From Clostridiales bacterium (GTDB lineage: Bacteria; Bacillota; Clostridia; Oscillospirales; Oscillospiraceae): a stretch of 7,182 nucleotides of DNA. The notes under the pieces are model-generated. The model saw nothing but the letters and a program-made list of their open reading frames with translations. It was not told the DNA's origin and ran no database searches. The stretch is taken from the NCBI GenBank assembly GCA_017577345.1, contig PITX01000066.1, positions 1 through 7,182 of the forward strand, given 5' to 3'. Of the stretch, positions 1-5,915 are shown one piece after another. The stretch's first letter is position 1; every line of letters begins with the position of its first letter. The position numbers and the translations under genes are program-made.

Positions 1-47
1 TTGCCCGCAGGCGTGACAGACCCATACGAGAAGGATGGTGACTGTCG

Positions 48-53
48 AGGAGG
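48..53 (+). promoter_or_regulatory. Shine-Dalgarno sequence ahead of the transketolase-like gene
   Basis: A perfect AGGAGG stands four bases before a GTG at 58-60. That GTG is followed by an Arg codon, giving the Met-Arg start common in split transketolase C-terminal subunits. However, the GTG lies in a different frame from the rest of the gene and its own frame closes at 109. The nearest in-frame start (GTG at 75) is 21 bases from this site, too far for normal initiation. The site therefore argues that the true start is near 58 and that one base is missing or shifted between 58 and 75. The remaining bases 1-47 carry no gene I can recognise; they may include the tail of an upstream gene. Confidence 0.6.
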
Positions 54-74
54 ACGAGTGCGAGTGCCACCCTG

Positions 75-965
75 GTGGAACTTGCAACAAAAGATCCGGA
101 CGCCGTGCTGACTGCAGGCGGCCTCGGGTTTGTCGGATTAGAGGCTTACTGGGAAGGAGTGCCCGATCAGTTTATCAACGCAGGCATTGCTGAACAGAAT
201 ATGACGGGCATGGCTGCCGGCATGGCGCTTGAGGGAAAGACTGTTTTTACCTATTCTATCGGTAATTTCCCGACGCTGCGCTGCATTGAGCAGATTCGCA
301 ATGACTGTGCGTATCACGGCGCGAATGTAAAAGTTATCTGTGTTGGCGGCGGCTTTGTTTACGGTTCTCTCGGTATGAGCCACCATGCGACGGAAGATAT
401 TTCCATGATCCGATCGCTGCCGGATGTCACTGTCCTGACACCTGCTGATGCAGATGAAGCAGAGGCGGCAGTCAGAGCCATGTATGAAACGCCGGGTACC
501 TTCTATCTGCGCCTCGGCAGAGGCGGTGAGCCGTCTGTCCGTGAGCATCTGGAGCATTTTGAGATCGGTAAGGCGATTCCCGCACGTGACGGCGAGCGGA
601 TTGCCATTCTGTCCTGCGGCGCGATTTTTGACGAGGTGCAGGATACGATCAAACTGCTTCGTGAGGACGGTCTCAATCCTGCTGCTTATACCTTCCCAAC
701 GGTGAAGCCTTTGGATGCCAACTGCATCCGAGACCTTGCGTCGCGATATGAGCTGCTTGTCTCGGTGGAGGAAAACAATGTGATCGGCGGCTTTGGCAGC
801 GCGGTTGCAGAGGTGCTCTCCGAGCTGCCACAGCATGCAAGACTGCTGCGTATCGGCATTGAGGACACCTATTCCTGCATTGTCGGAACACAAAAATATC
901 TGCGCAATCATTACGGCATGAGTGCCGCAAAGATCGCACAGCGCATAAAGGAAGCCTTAAAGTGA
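75..965 (+). CDS. Transketolase-like protein, C-terminal (pyrimidine-binding) subunit; 5' end disturbed
   Basis: This is the C-terminal half of a two-subunit transketolase/1-deoxyxylulose-5-phosphate-synthase-like thiamine diphosphate enzyme; the N-terminal half would be expected just upstream. The pyrimidine-binding domain occupies about residues 1-155: INAGIAEQNM (34-43) carries the glutamate (E40) that activates the cofactor, followed by the TYSIGNFPTLR and GMSHHATED blocks. A transketolase C-terminal domain follows at about 175-295. At 296 residues it is close to the usual length of roughly 300. Such split transketolases occur in sugar clusters, where they may make or use unusual ketoses; the substrate cannot be read here. 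The 5' end is odd: no well-placed ribosome site serves GTG 75, an in-frame stop lies at 39-41, and residues 14-30 (GGLGFVGLEAYWEGVP) depart from the usual GDLGFGV-type block. The start is therefore uncertain and a frameshift near 60-66 is likely. The stop overlaps the next start in GTGA. Confidence 0.85.
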   Translation: MELATKDPDAVLTAGGLGFVGLEAYWEGVPDQFINAGIAEQNMTGMAAGMALEGKTVFTYSIGNFPTLRCIEQIRNDCAYHGANVKVICVGGGFVYGSLGMSHHATEDISMIRSLPDVTVLTPADADEAEAAVRAMYETPGTFYLRLGRGGEPSVREHLEHFEIGKAIPARDGERIAILSCGAIFDEVQDTIKLLREDGLNPAAYTFPTVKPLDANCIRDLASRYELLVSVEENNVIGGFGSAVAEVLSELPQHARLLRIGIEDTYSCIVGTQKYLRNHYGMSAAKIAQRIKEALK

Positions 966-2080
966 GCAAAATTCTGATTATTGCCAATGACTATAAAACG
1001 CTTGCAAATTTCCGCATGGAACTGATCGAGCGATTTATTGCACAGGGGCATGAGGTCGTGATCAGCGTTCCGGAGGATGAGCGCAATACGGCGTTTACGG
1101 AGCGTGGCTGCAAAGTCATCACCGCGCCGATCAGCCGCCATGGGACAAATCCCTTGTCGGAGTTGAAGCTGATCCGCATTTATAAACAACAAATCAAAGA
1201 GATTCAGCCGGATTGCGTGCTTACCTTTACGGTTAAGCCCAATATTTACGGCAGTATTGCCGCCGCGGCAAAAAAAATTCCGTACATCAACAATGTGACC
1301 GGACTTGGCAGTGTCCTGCAAACGGAGAGCTTGCTTAAGAAGCTGATGCTGAGGCTGCAGAAGTACGGTTACCGGAAATCCTCCTGTGTGTTCTTTCAAA
1401 ATCAGGGCAATCTGGACTACTTCCGCGAACGCGGCATTGTCAAAGGACATACGGAGCTGCTGCCCGGCTCTGGCGTGAATCTGTCTCTGCATTCTTTCTC
1501 GGACTATCCTTCCGAGGCGGATTCAATCGATATTGCCATCATTTCCAGATTGCGTCAGGATAAGGGCTATGACGAGTTCTTTAAAATGACGAAGCGCATC
1601 CTGCCGGAGTATCCGAAGGTACGTTTCCACATTGTCGGGTGGATCGAAGAAGAGTCGTATCAGATGTTTGTGGATGAAATGAAAGATAACCCACAGATGA
1701 TCTACCACGGCGAGCTGACGCAGCCCGAGGTACATGATGTGATTTCAACTTGTCACTGCGTCTGCCATCCGTCCTATCATGAGGGTATGGCAAATGTGCT
1801 GATGGAAGCTGCCGCCGCAGGGAGACCGACGCTGGCAAGCGATATTCCGGGATGCCGTGAGGTCATTGATGACGGCAAAACCGGCTTAACTTTTGCGGTT
1901 CAAGATGCAGAAGCTCTCACGGAGGCGGTCAGAAAATTCCTTGCCCAAAGCGAAGAAGAACATCGCCGCATGGGAAAAGCGGCAAGAGAAAAAATGGAAC
2001 ACGAATTTGATCGTGAGATCGTGATTTCCAAATACCTGAAAGAAATTGAAGCAGTTACTGCTCAAAAAGTGGAGGTATAG
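962..2080 (+). CDS. Glycosyltransferase family 4 (GT-B fold), polysaccharide repeat-unit assembly
   Basis: A cytoplasmic GT-B glycosyltransferase that transfers a sugar from a nucleotide donor, probably to an undecaprenyl-diphosphate-linked glycan at the inner face of the membrane. The N-terminal acceptor domain (about 1-180) starts with the ILIIANDYKTLANFRMELIERF block and has VKPNIYGSIAA (91-101) with NNVTGLGS (110-117), typical of the PglA/CapM-like GT4 group. The C-terminal donor domain shows GSGVNL (169-174), ISRLRQDKG (194-202), and the family EX7E pair at E274 and E282 within YHEGMANVLMEAAAAG. Length (372) is normal for the family. There is no signal peptide or clear membrane helix. 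The GTG start at 962 overlaps the preceding stop by four bases, indicating translational coupling. Donor and acceptor are not predictable; an N-acetylhexosamine or uronic acid would suit the neighbours. Confidence 0.9.
   Translation: MSKILIIANDYKTLANFRMELIERFIAQGHEVVISVPEDERNTAFTERGCKVITAPISRHGTNPLSELKLIRIYKQQIKEIQPDCVLTFTVKPNIYGSIAAAAKKIPYINNVTGLGSVLQTESLLKKLMLRLQKYGYRKSSCVFFQNQGNLDYFRERGIVKGHTELLPGSGVNLSLHSFSDYPSEADSIDIAIISRLRQDKGYDEFFKMTKRILPEYPKVRFHIVGWIEEESYQMFVDEMKDNPQMIYHGELTQPEVHDVISTCHCVCHPSYHEGMANVLMEAAAAGRPTLASDIPGCREVIDDGKTGLTFAVQDAEALTEAVRKFLAQSEEEHRRMGKAAREKMEHEFDREIVISKYLKEIEAVTAQKVEV
2071..2075 (+). promoter_or_regulatory. Shine-Dalgarno of the nucleotide-sugar dehydrogenase
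   Basis: GGAGG lies inside the last codons of the glycosyltransferase gene, eight bases before the ATG at 2084. It fixes the start of the dehydrogenase and shows that the two genes, separated by only three bases, are read from one message. Confidence 0.75.
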
Positions 2081-2083
2081 CAC

Positions 2084-3397
2084 ATGTCTCTGTATGAAAA
2101 AATCGTTGCAAAAGAAGAGAAGCTTTCTCTGGTCGGCCTCGGCTATGTCGGCATGCCGATCGCTGTTGCGTTTTCCAAGAAGATCGATGTTGTCGGTTTC
2201 GACCTGAATGCGGCAAAGATCGACCTTTATAAGTCCGGTATTGACCCGACGAATGAGGTCGGAAACGACGCGATCAGGAACTGCAAGGTAGATTTCACTT
2301 CGGACGAAACGAAGCTTCGTGAGGCAAAATTCCATATCGTTGCGGTTCCTACCCCTGTCAATGACGATCATACGCCCGATCTGACACCGGTCGAAGGTGC
2401 GAGCAGAATTCTCGGCAGAAATCTGCAGAAGGGGAGCATCGTTGTATTTGAATCTACGGTCTATCCGGGTGTGACCGAGGATGTCTGCGTTCCGATTCTG
2501 GAAAGAGAATCCGGATTGAAGTGCGGCGTTGATTTCAAAATCGGTTATTCTCCCGAGCGTATCAATCCGGGCGACAAGGTTCATAGACTGGAAACTATCA
2601 AGAAAATCGTTTCCGGTATGGATGCAGAAACGCTTGATGAAATCGCACATATCTATGAGCTGGTCGTTGAAGCAGGCGTACATCGCGCGGAGTCCATTAA
2701 GGTCGCAGAGGCAGCCAAGGTCATCGAAAACAGCCAGCGCGACATCAATATTGCATTTATGAACGAGCTGTCGATCATCTTTAACAAAATGGGAATTGAC
2801 ACAAAGTCTGTTTTAGAGGCTGCCGGAACGAAGTGGAATTTCCTGAAATTCCAGCCGGGTCTTGTCGGCGGTCATTGCATCGGTGTTGACCCGTATTATC
2901 TGACCTATAAGGCAGAGCAGCTCGGTTATCACAGCCAGATCATCCTGTCCGGCCGCCGTATTAACGACGATATGGGCAAGTACTGTGCTGAAAATCTGGT
3001 AAAGCAGCTGATTAAGTCAGATAAGCCGGTCAAAAATGCAAAGGTTGCCATTCTCGGCTTTACCTTTAAGGAAAACTGCCCCGATACCCGCAACACCAAA
3101 ATCATTGACATTTATAACGAACTGAAGGAATACGGCATTACCGCCGTTATTGCCGACCCGAATGCCGACGCTGACGAAGCAAAGCGCCTGTACGGAATTG
3201 AATTTGTTGATTTTTCGTCTATTTCGAATATGGATGCTGTTATACTCGCTGTTGCCCACGAGCAGTTTAAGGCAATCGAAATGAAGACGATCGACGGCTT
3301 GTATAAGGCAGATGCCCCCAAGGTCCTGCTTGACCTCAAGGGCTTACTCGACCGCAAGGCATATGAGGCAGCAGGCTACTATTACTGGAGACTGTAA
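2084..3397 (+). CDS. UDP-N-acetylhexosamine 6-dehydrogenase (TviB/WbpO type nucleotide-sugar dehydrogenase)
   Basis: A cytoplasmic NAD-dependent enzyme that oxidises C6 of a UDP-sugar twice to the uronic acid. The N-terminal Rossmann domain has [11 protein letters not shown] (17-27, glycines 18, 20, 23). VAVPTPV (86-92), [11 protein letters not shown] (122-132) and [10 protein letters not shown] (155-164) are hallmark blocks of the UDP-glucose/GDP-mannose dehydrogenase superfamily. The catalytic cysteine is C265 in [16 protein letters not shown] (262-277); this form, with [14 protein letters not shown] rather than the FGGSCFPKD of UDP-glucose dehydrogenases, marks the TviB/WbpO/WbpA branch acting on UDP-GlcNAc or UDP-GalNAc. 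The C-terminal UDP-binding domain includes [17 protein letters not shown] (323-339). Length (437) is normal. The WbpP-like epimerase downstream supports UDP-GalNAcA as product. UDP-GlcNAc versus UDP-GalNAc as direct substrate, and hence the order of the two steps, is not decided by the sequence. Confidence 0.93.
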   Translation: MSLYEKIVAKEEKLSLVGLGYVGMPIAVAFSKKIDVVGFDLNAAKIDLYKSGIDPTNEVGNDAIRNCKVDFTSDETKLREAKFHIVAVPTPVNDDHTPDLTPVEGASRILGRNLQKGSIVVFESTVYPGVTEDVCVPILERESGLKCGVDFKIGYSPERINPGDKVHRLETIKKIVSGMDAETLDEIAHIYELVVEAGVHRAESIKVAEAAKVIENSQRDINIAFMNELSIIFNKMGIDTKSVLEAAGTKWNFLKFQPGLVGGHCIGVDPYYLTYKAEQLGYHSQIILSGRRINDDMGKYCAENLVKQLIKSDKPVKNAKVAILGFTFKENCPDTRNTKIIDIYNELKEYGITAVIADPNADADEAKRLYGIEFVDFSSISNMDAVILAVAHEQFKAIEMKTIDGLYKADAPKVLLDLKGLLDRKAYEAAGYYYWRL

Positions 3398-3403
3398 ACT
3401 TTG

Positions 3404-3438
3404 AATTATAAATTACAAATTATAAATTATTAATTATG
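3404..3438 (+). repeat. Left array: five tandem heptamers, consensus AATTATA
   Basis: Five contiguous seven-base units begin at 3404, 3411, 3418, 3425 and 3432, each a close variant of AATTATA. The fifth unit ends in ATG, and that ATG is the start codon of the four-helix-bundle gene. The array is the inverted partner of the array at 3783-3824. No Shine-Dalgarno-like purine stretch occurs in it. Confidence 0.85.
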
Positions 3439-3786
3439 GATGGAAATCTGATCGAAGAGAAAAGCTTCGAATTTGCTGTTGCAATTGTCCGGGAATGCAG
3501 GAAAATATCCCAAGAGAAAAGAGAATACATTTTGACAAAACAACTTATTCGTTCCGGAACAAGCATTGGTGCGAATATTGCAGAAGCGCAGCACGCACAG
3601 TCAAGAGCTGACTTTATCTCAAAAATCAGCATAGCGCAGAAAGAAGCAAACGAAACAAAATACTGGATTCGTTTGCTTTATGCAACGCAATTCATGAACA
3701 AAGAAATATTTGAATCTCTAAATATGAAAATTCTTGAGTTGTTGCGGATTATCTCCGCAATTGTCAAGACAACTTCATCCCGATAA
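3436..3786 (+). CDS. Four-helix-bundle protein (23S rRNA intervening-sequence/S23 family)
   Basis: A 116-residue, all-helical protein of the four-helix-bundle family first known from ORFs in 23S rRNA intervening sequences; it is also structurally related to Avd, the accessory protein of diversity-generating retroelements. The signature is clear: RSGTSIGANIAEA (39-51), followed by RADFISKISIAQKEANETKYWIRLL (57-81), equivalent to the family's RS-SI-NIAEG and A-GS-xET-W blocks. Length is typical. Function is unsettled; family members form oligomeric rings and the Avd relative binds nucleic acid. There is no Shine-Dalgarno before the ATG at 3436, which lies at the end of a heptamer array, and the upstream frame closes at 3409. 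The AT-rich composition sets it apart from both neighbours, and it has no evident part in sugar synthesis. I read it as the cargo of an inserted cassette, not as an operon member. Confidence 0.88.
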   Translation: MDGNLIEEKSFEFAVAIVRECRKISQEKREYILTKQLIRSGTSIGANIAEAQHAQSRADFISKISIAQKEANETKYWIRLLYATQFMNKEIFESLNMKILELLRIISAIVKTTSSR

Positions 3787-3824
3787 ATTTATAATCTGTA
3801 ATTTATCATTTATAATTTATAATT
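3783..3824 (-). repeat. Right array: six heptamers in inverted orientation
   Basis: Read on the minus strand from 3824, six consecutive seven-base units follow the same AATTATA theme, with one to two changes in the more internal units. The array includes the stop codon (3784-3786) of the four-helix-bundle gene and ends 18 bases before the epimerase start. Its outer 34 bases pair with the left array as an inverted repeat (29 of 34). On the plus strand it contains three exact TATAAT hexamers (3790, 3811, 3818), a by-product of the repeat that could act as promoter -10 elements. Confidence 0.85.
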
Positions 3825-3842
3825 ATATGATGGGGTTTGATT

Positions 3843-4817
3843 ATGGGCTACGAAAGTATAAATTTTCCCAGAAACAGCGTATTTTTAGTCACAGGTGGTG
3901 CTGGTTTTATAGGCTCCAATCTTTGTGAAGCGATCCTGAAGCTTGGCTATAAGGTTTGCTGTCTGGATGATCTTTCCACCGGGAAGCAGGCAAATGTTGA
4001 CCTGTTCCTTGACAATCCGAATTATACCTTTATCAAGGGCGATATTAAGGATTATGACACCTGCCTGAAGGCAACGGAGGGTGTCGATTATGTTCTTAAT
4101 CAGGCAGCGTGGGGCAGCGTTCCGCGTTCCATCGAAATGCCGCTGTTCTACTGCGCCAACAACATTCAGGGTACACTGAACATGATGGAGGCATCCCGCC
4201 AAAACGGCGTGAAGCGGTTTGTCTATGCTTCCAGTTCCTCCGTTTACGGTGACGAGCCGAACCTGCCGAAGACCGAGGGCAGGGAAGGAAATCTGCTTTC
4301 TCCGTATGCACTGACCAAGCGCTGTGACGAGGAATGGGCAAAGCAATATACCATGCACTACGGACTGGAAACCGTCGGGCTGCGTTATTTCAATGTCTTC
4401 GGCAGACGGCAGGATCCCAACGGCGCGTATGCCGCCGTCATCCCGAAGTTCATCATGCAGCTCATGCACGGCGAAACCCCCACCATCAACGGTGACGGCA
4501 GGCAGAGCCGCGACTTTACCTATGTGGAAAATGTTGTGGAAGCAAACCTCAAAGCCTGCATCGCACCCAGTGATGCGACGGGCGAGGCGTTCAATGTTGC
4601 CTACGGCGGCAGAGAATACCTGATCGACATCTATTACGGTTTGACCAAGGCACTCGGCGTTGACGTCGAGCCGAATTTCGGACCCGACCGCAAGGGTGAT
4701 ATCAAGCACTCCAACGCCGACATCTCCAAGGCAAGACGCTTACTCGGCTACGATCCCGATTGGAGCTTTGACCGCGGCATTCAGGCAGCGATCGCATGGT
4801 ACAAAGAGAACTTATAA
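3843..4817 (+). CDS. UDP-hexosamine/uronate 4-epimerase (TviC/WbpP type extended SDR)
   Basis: An NAD-dependent extended short-chain dehydrogenase/reductase that inverts C4 of a UDP-sugar, most likely UDP-GlcNAc to UDP-GalNAc or the matching uronic acids. The Rossmann motif TGGAGFIGSN is at 17-26. QAAWGSVPRSIEMP (87-100) resembles the QAA-GSVPRSI block of the WbpP/TviC group 4-epimerases. The active site comprises the serine run ASSSSVYG (129-136) and the YxxxK pair Y155/K159. RYFNVFGRRQDPNGAYAAVIPKF (181-203) and DGRQSRDFTYVENVV (218-232) form the substrate domain. Length, 324 residues, is usual. I chose ATG 3843 because GGGG at 3832-3835 is a plausible if weak ribosome site; an in-frame TTG at 3837 lies too close to it. 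It pairs functionally with the dehydrogenase upstream, as TviB/TviC and WbpO/WbpP do. Confidence 0.9.
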   Translation: MGYESINFPRNSVFLVTGGAGFIGSNLCEAILKLGYKVCCLDDLSTGKQANVDLFLDNPNYTFIKGDIKDYDTCLKATEGVDYVLNQAAWGSVPRSIEMPLFYCANNIQGTLNMMEASRQNGVKRFVYASSSSVYGDEPNLPKTEGREGNLLSPYALTKRCDEEWAKQYTMHYGLETVGLRYFNVFGRRQDPNGAYAAVIPKFIMQLMHGETPTINGDGRQSRDFTYVENVVEANLKACIAPSDATGEAFNVAYGGREYLIDIYYGLTKALGVDVEPNFGPDRKGDIKHSNADISKARRLLGYDPDWSFDRGIQAAIAWYKENL

Positions 4818-4819
4818 TT

Positions 4820-4824
4820 AGGAG
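4820..4824 (+). promoter_or_regulatory. Shine-Dalgarno of the opine dehydrogenase-like gene
   Basis: AGGAG eight bases before ATG 4833. An out-of-frame ATG at 4829-4831 is closer but leads away from the conserved MKIAVFGVG start, so 4833 is the start. The gap to the epimerase stop is 15 bases, so the genes are co-transcribed. Confidence 0.75.
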
Positions 4825-4832
4825 AACAATGT

Positions 4833-5915
4833 ATGAAAATTGCCGTTTTCGGTGTAGGACATGCGGGCTCTACGGTTGCCGCTGATCTGAGCCTAAAGGG
4901 ACATGAGGTAACGCTTTGCAAAACCTCCAACAAACTCCATAACGAGCATTACGAGGCGATCCGGGCAGGCGGAACAGTCACGCTCCACGAAAATGACGCT
5001 GCGCGGGAGGCCGCTGTTTCGGTCACAGAGAGCATTGCAGATGCAGTCAAAGGCAAGGATCTGCTGATCATCTACATCCAGACCAACTATCAGCAGGCGC
5101 TGACCCGCTCGATTTGTGAGCATATTGAAGACGAACAGACAGTCCTTGTTGAGCCGGGGTATCTGGCAACATGTTATTTTCTGAAATGCTGCAAAAAGAG
5201 CATTACGCTCATTGAAGCCGAAAGCTCACCGATTGATTGCCGGATCATTGCACCGGGGCATACAAAAGTCCTGTTCCGCAACACCTTAAATCCCTTTGGC
5301 GTATATCCCGATGCGAACCGGGCGAAAGCGGAAAACATACTTTGTCAGTTAGGCTTTCCGTATGAACTGACAGATTCTGTAGTTGAAGCGGCATTGCATA
5401 ATCCGAATCTGATCGTTCACACGGTCGGCGCGATTTTCAGTGTTCCGCGGATCGAATATGTAAAAAAGCACGGCGGCAGTTATTCCATGTACCGTGAGGT
5501 GTTCACCCCGCACGTCTGGAACCTGGTCTGTGCACTTGATGAAGAAAAAATGCAGGTGCTGGAAAAACTGGGCTGCAAGCGGATGCCTTATGTGGAAGCC
5601 TGCAAGCACCGCAATTCTTTGGATGACACAAGAGATGCGACAGAGGTGTTCTTTGACTACGCCGAGAACTCTGCACCGGACGGACCTTACGAGCCGGAAT
5701 CCAGATACCTGACGGAGGATGTCTCTCAGGGGCTTGTTTTGATGGAATCTCTCGGTAAGGCCCTTTCGGTGGCAACACCGACCTGCACAGCCTTGATCGA
5801 CTGTGCTTCCGCAATGGCAAATCGTTCTTTCCGGGCAGAAGGAAGGACTGTTGAGCAGCTCGGAGCAGAGCCGCTGAAAAAGATATTGAAGAAAGAGACG
5901 GATTACTTTCGATGA
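4833..5915 (+). CDS. NAD(P)-dependent octopine/nopaline (opine) dehydrogenase family protein
   Basis: The family reductively joins an amino group, usually of an amino acid, to a 2-oxo acid such as pyruvate or 2-oxoglutarate to form an N-(carboxyalkyl)amino acid. The N-terminal dinucleotide-binding domain starts at the first residues, with GVGHAG (7-12, GxGxxG) and a second strand ending in HEVTLCK. The C-terminal all-helical opine dehydrogenase domain (about 178-345) has HNPNLIVH (189-196), the usual place of the catalytic histidine, and RYLTEDVSQGLVLMESLGKALSVATPT (291-317), the conserved R-x-L-x-ED...TPT block. Length (360) fits the family. It is an unusual partner for sugar nucleotide genes. 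The last four bases overlap the start of the PP-loop gene, implying joint synthesis and probably a joint pathway. Substrates cannot be read from sequence; a link to an amino-acid-like substituent of the polysaccharide is inference. Confidence 0.85.
   Translation: MKIAVFGVGHAGSTVAADLSLKGHEVTLCKTSNKLHNEHYEAIRAGGTVTLHENDAAREAAVSVTESIADAVKGKDLLIIYIQTNYQQALTRSICEHIEDEQTVLVEPGYLATCYFLKCCKKSITLIEAESSPIDCRIIAPGHTKVLFRNTLNPFGVYPDANRAKAENILCQLGFPYELTDSVVEAALHNPNLIVHTVGAIFSVPRIEYVKKHGGSYSMYREVFTPHVWNLVCALDEEKMQVLEKLGCKRMPYVEACKHRNSLDDTRDATEVFFDYAENSAPDGPYEPESRYLTEDVSQGLVLMESLGKALSVATPTCTALIDCASAMANRSFRAEGRTVEQLGAEPLKKILKKETDYFR

Larger units (their letters stand above)
3404..3824. mobile_element. Putative inverted-repeat cassette carrying a four-helix-bundle gene
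   Basis: A 421-base AT-rich block sits between two genes of one biosynthetic pathway. Its outer 34 bases on each side (3404-3437 and 3791-3824) match as inverted repeats at 29 of 34 positions by my alignment. The single gene inside fills the element almost exactly: its start codon lies in the left repeat and its stop codon in the rightmost-facing array. The gene is about 38 percent G+C by hand count, against 55 percent in one 60-base stretch counted in the epimerase gene (4321-4380). Removing the block would leave a gap of 24 bases between dehydrogenase stop and epimerase start, normal for this operon. I see no convincing target-site duplication and no transposase, so mobility is inferred; it would have to be supplied in trans or be extinct. 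Confidence 0.6.

Noticed and set aside
1..57. End of an upstream N-terminal transketolase subunit
   Set aside because: The three frames give only short peptides without a recognisable transketolase motif; expected from context but not supported by these bases.
138..911. 257-codon open frame on the minus strand
   Set aside because: It lies wholly across the transketolase-like gene, whose protein is strongly conserved; the minus-strand translation shows no recognisable domain and is a shadow.
1886..2683. 265-codon open frame on the minus strand spanning the glycosyltransferase/dehydrogenase junction
   Set aside because: It crosses two well-supported genes on the opposite strand and has no domain of its own; codon mirror effect.
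3404..3824. CRISPR array or Rho-independent terminator at the AT-rich repeats
   Set aside because: The units are seven bases and contiguous with no spacers, so not CRISPR. The arms are about 350 bases apart with almost no G or C, so no local GC-rich hairpin with a U tract exists.
3398..3842. Target-site duplication flanking the putative cassette
   Set aside because: Only a short TTTGA-like similarity is seen outside the repeats (3401-3405 and 3836-3840), not adjacent to both ends; it is within chance.
3734..3928. Short plus-strand open frame (64 codons) beginning in the four-helix-bundle gene and running into the epimerase
   Set aside because: It overlaps both genes out of frame and crosses the repeat array; its translation has no family signature.
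3885..4709. 274-codon open frame on the minus strand opposite the epimerase
   Set aside because: The plus-strand product has every SDR epimerase motif; the antisense protein resembles no family and has no ribosome site I can see.
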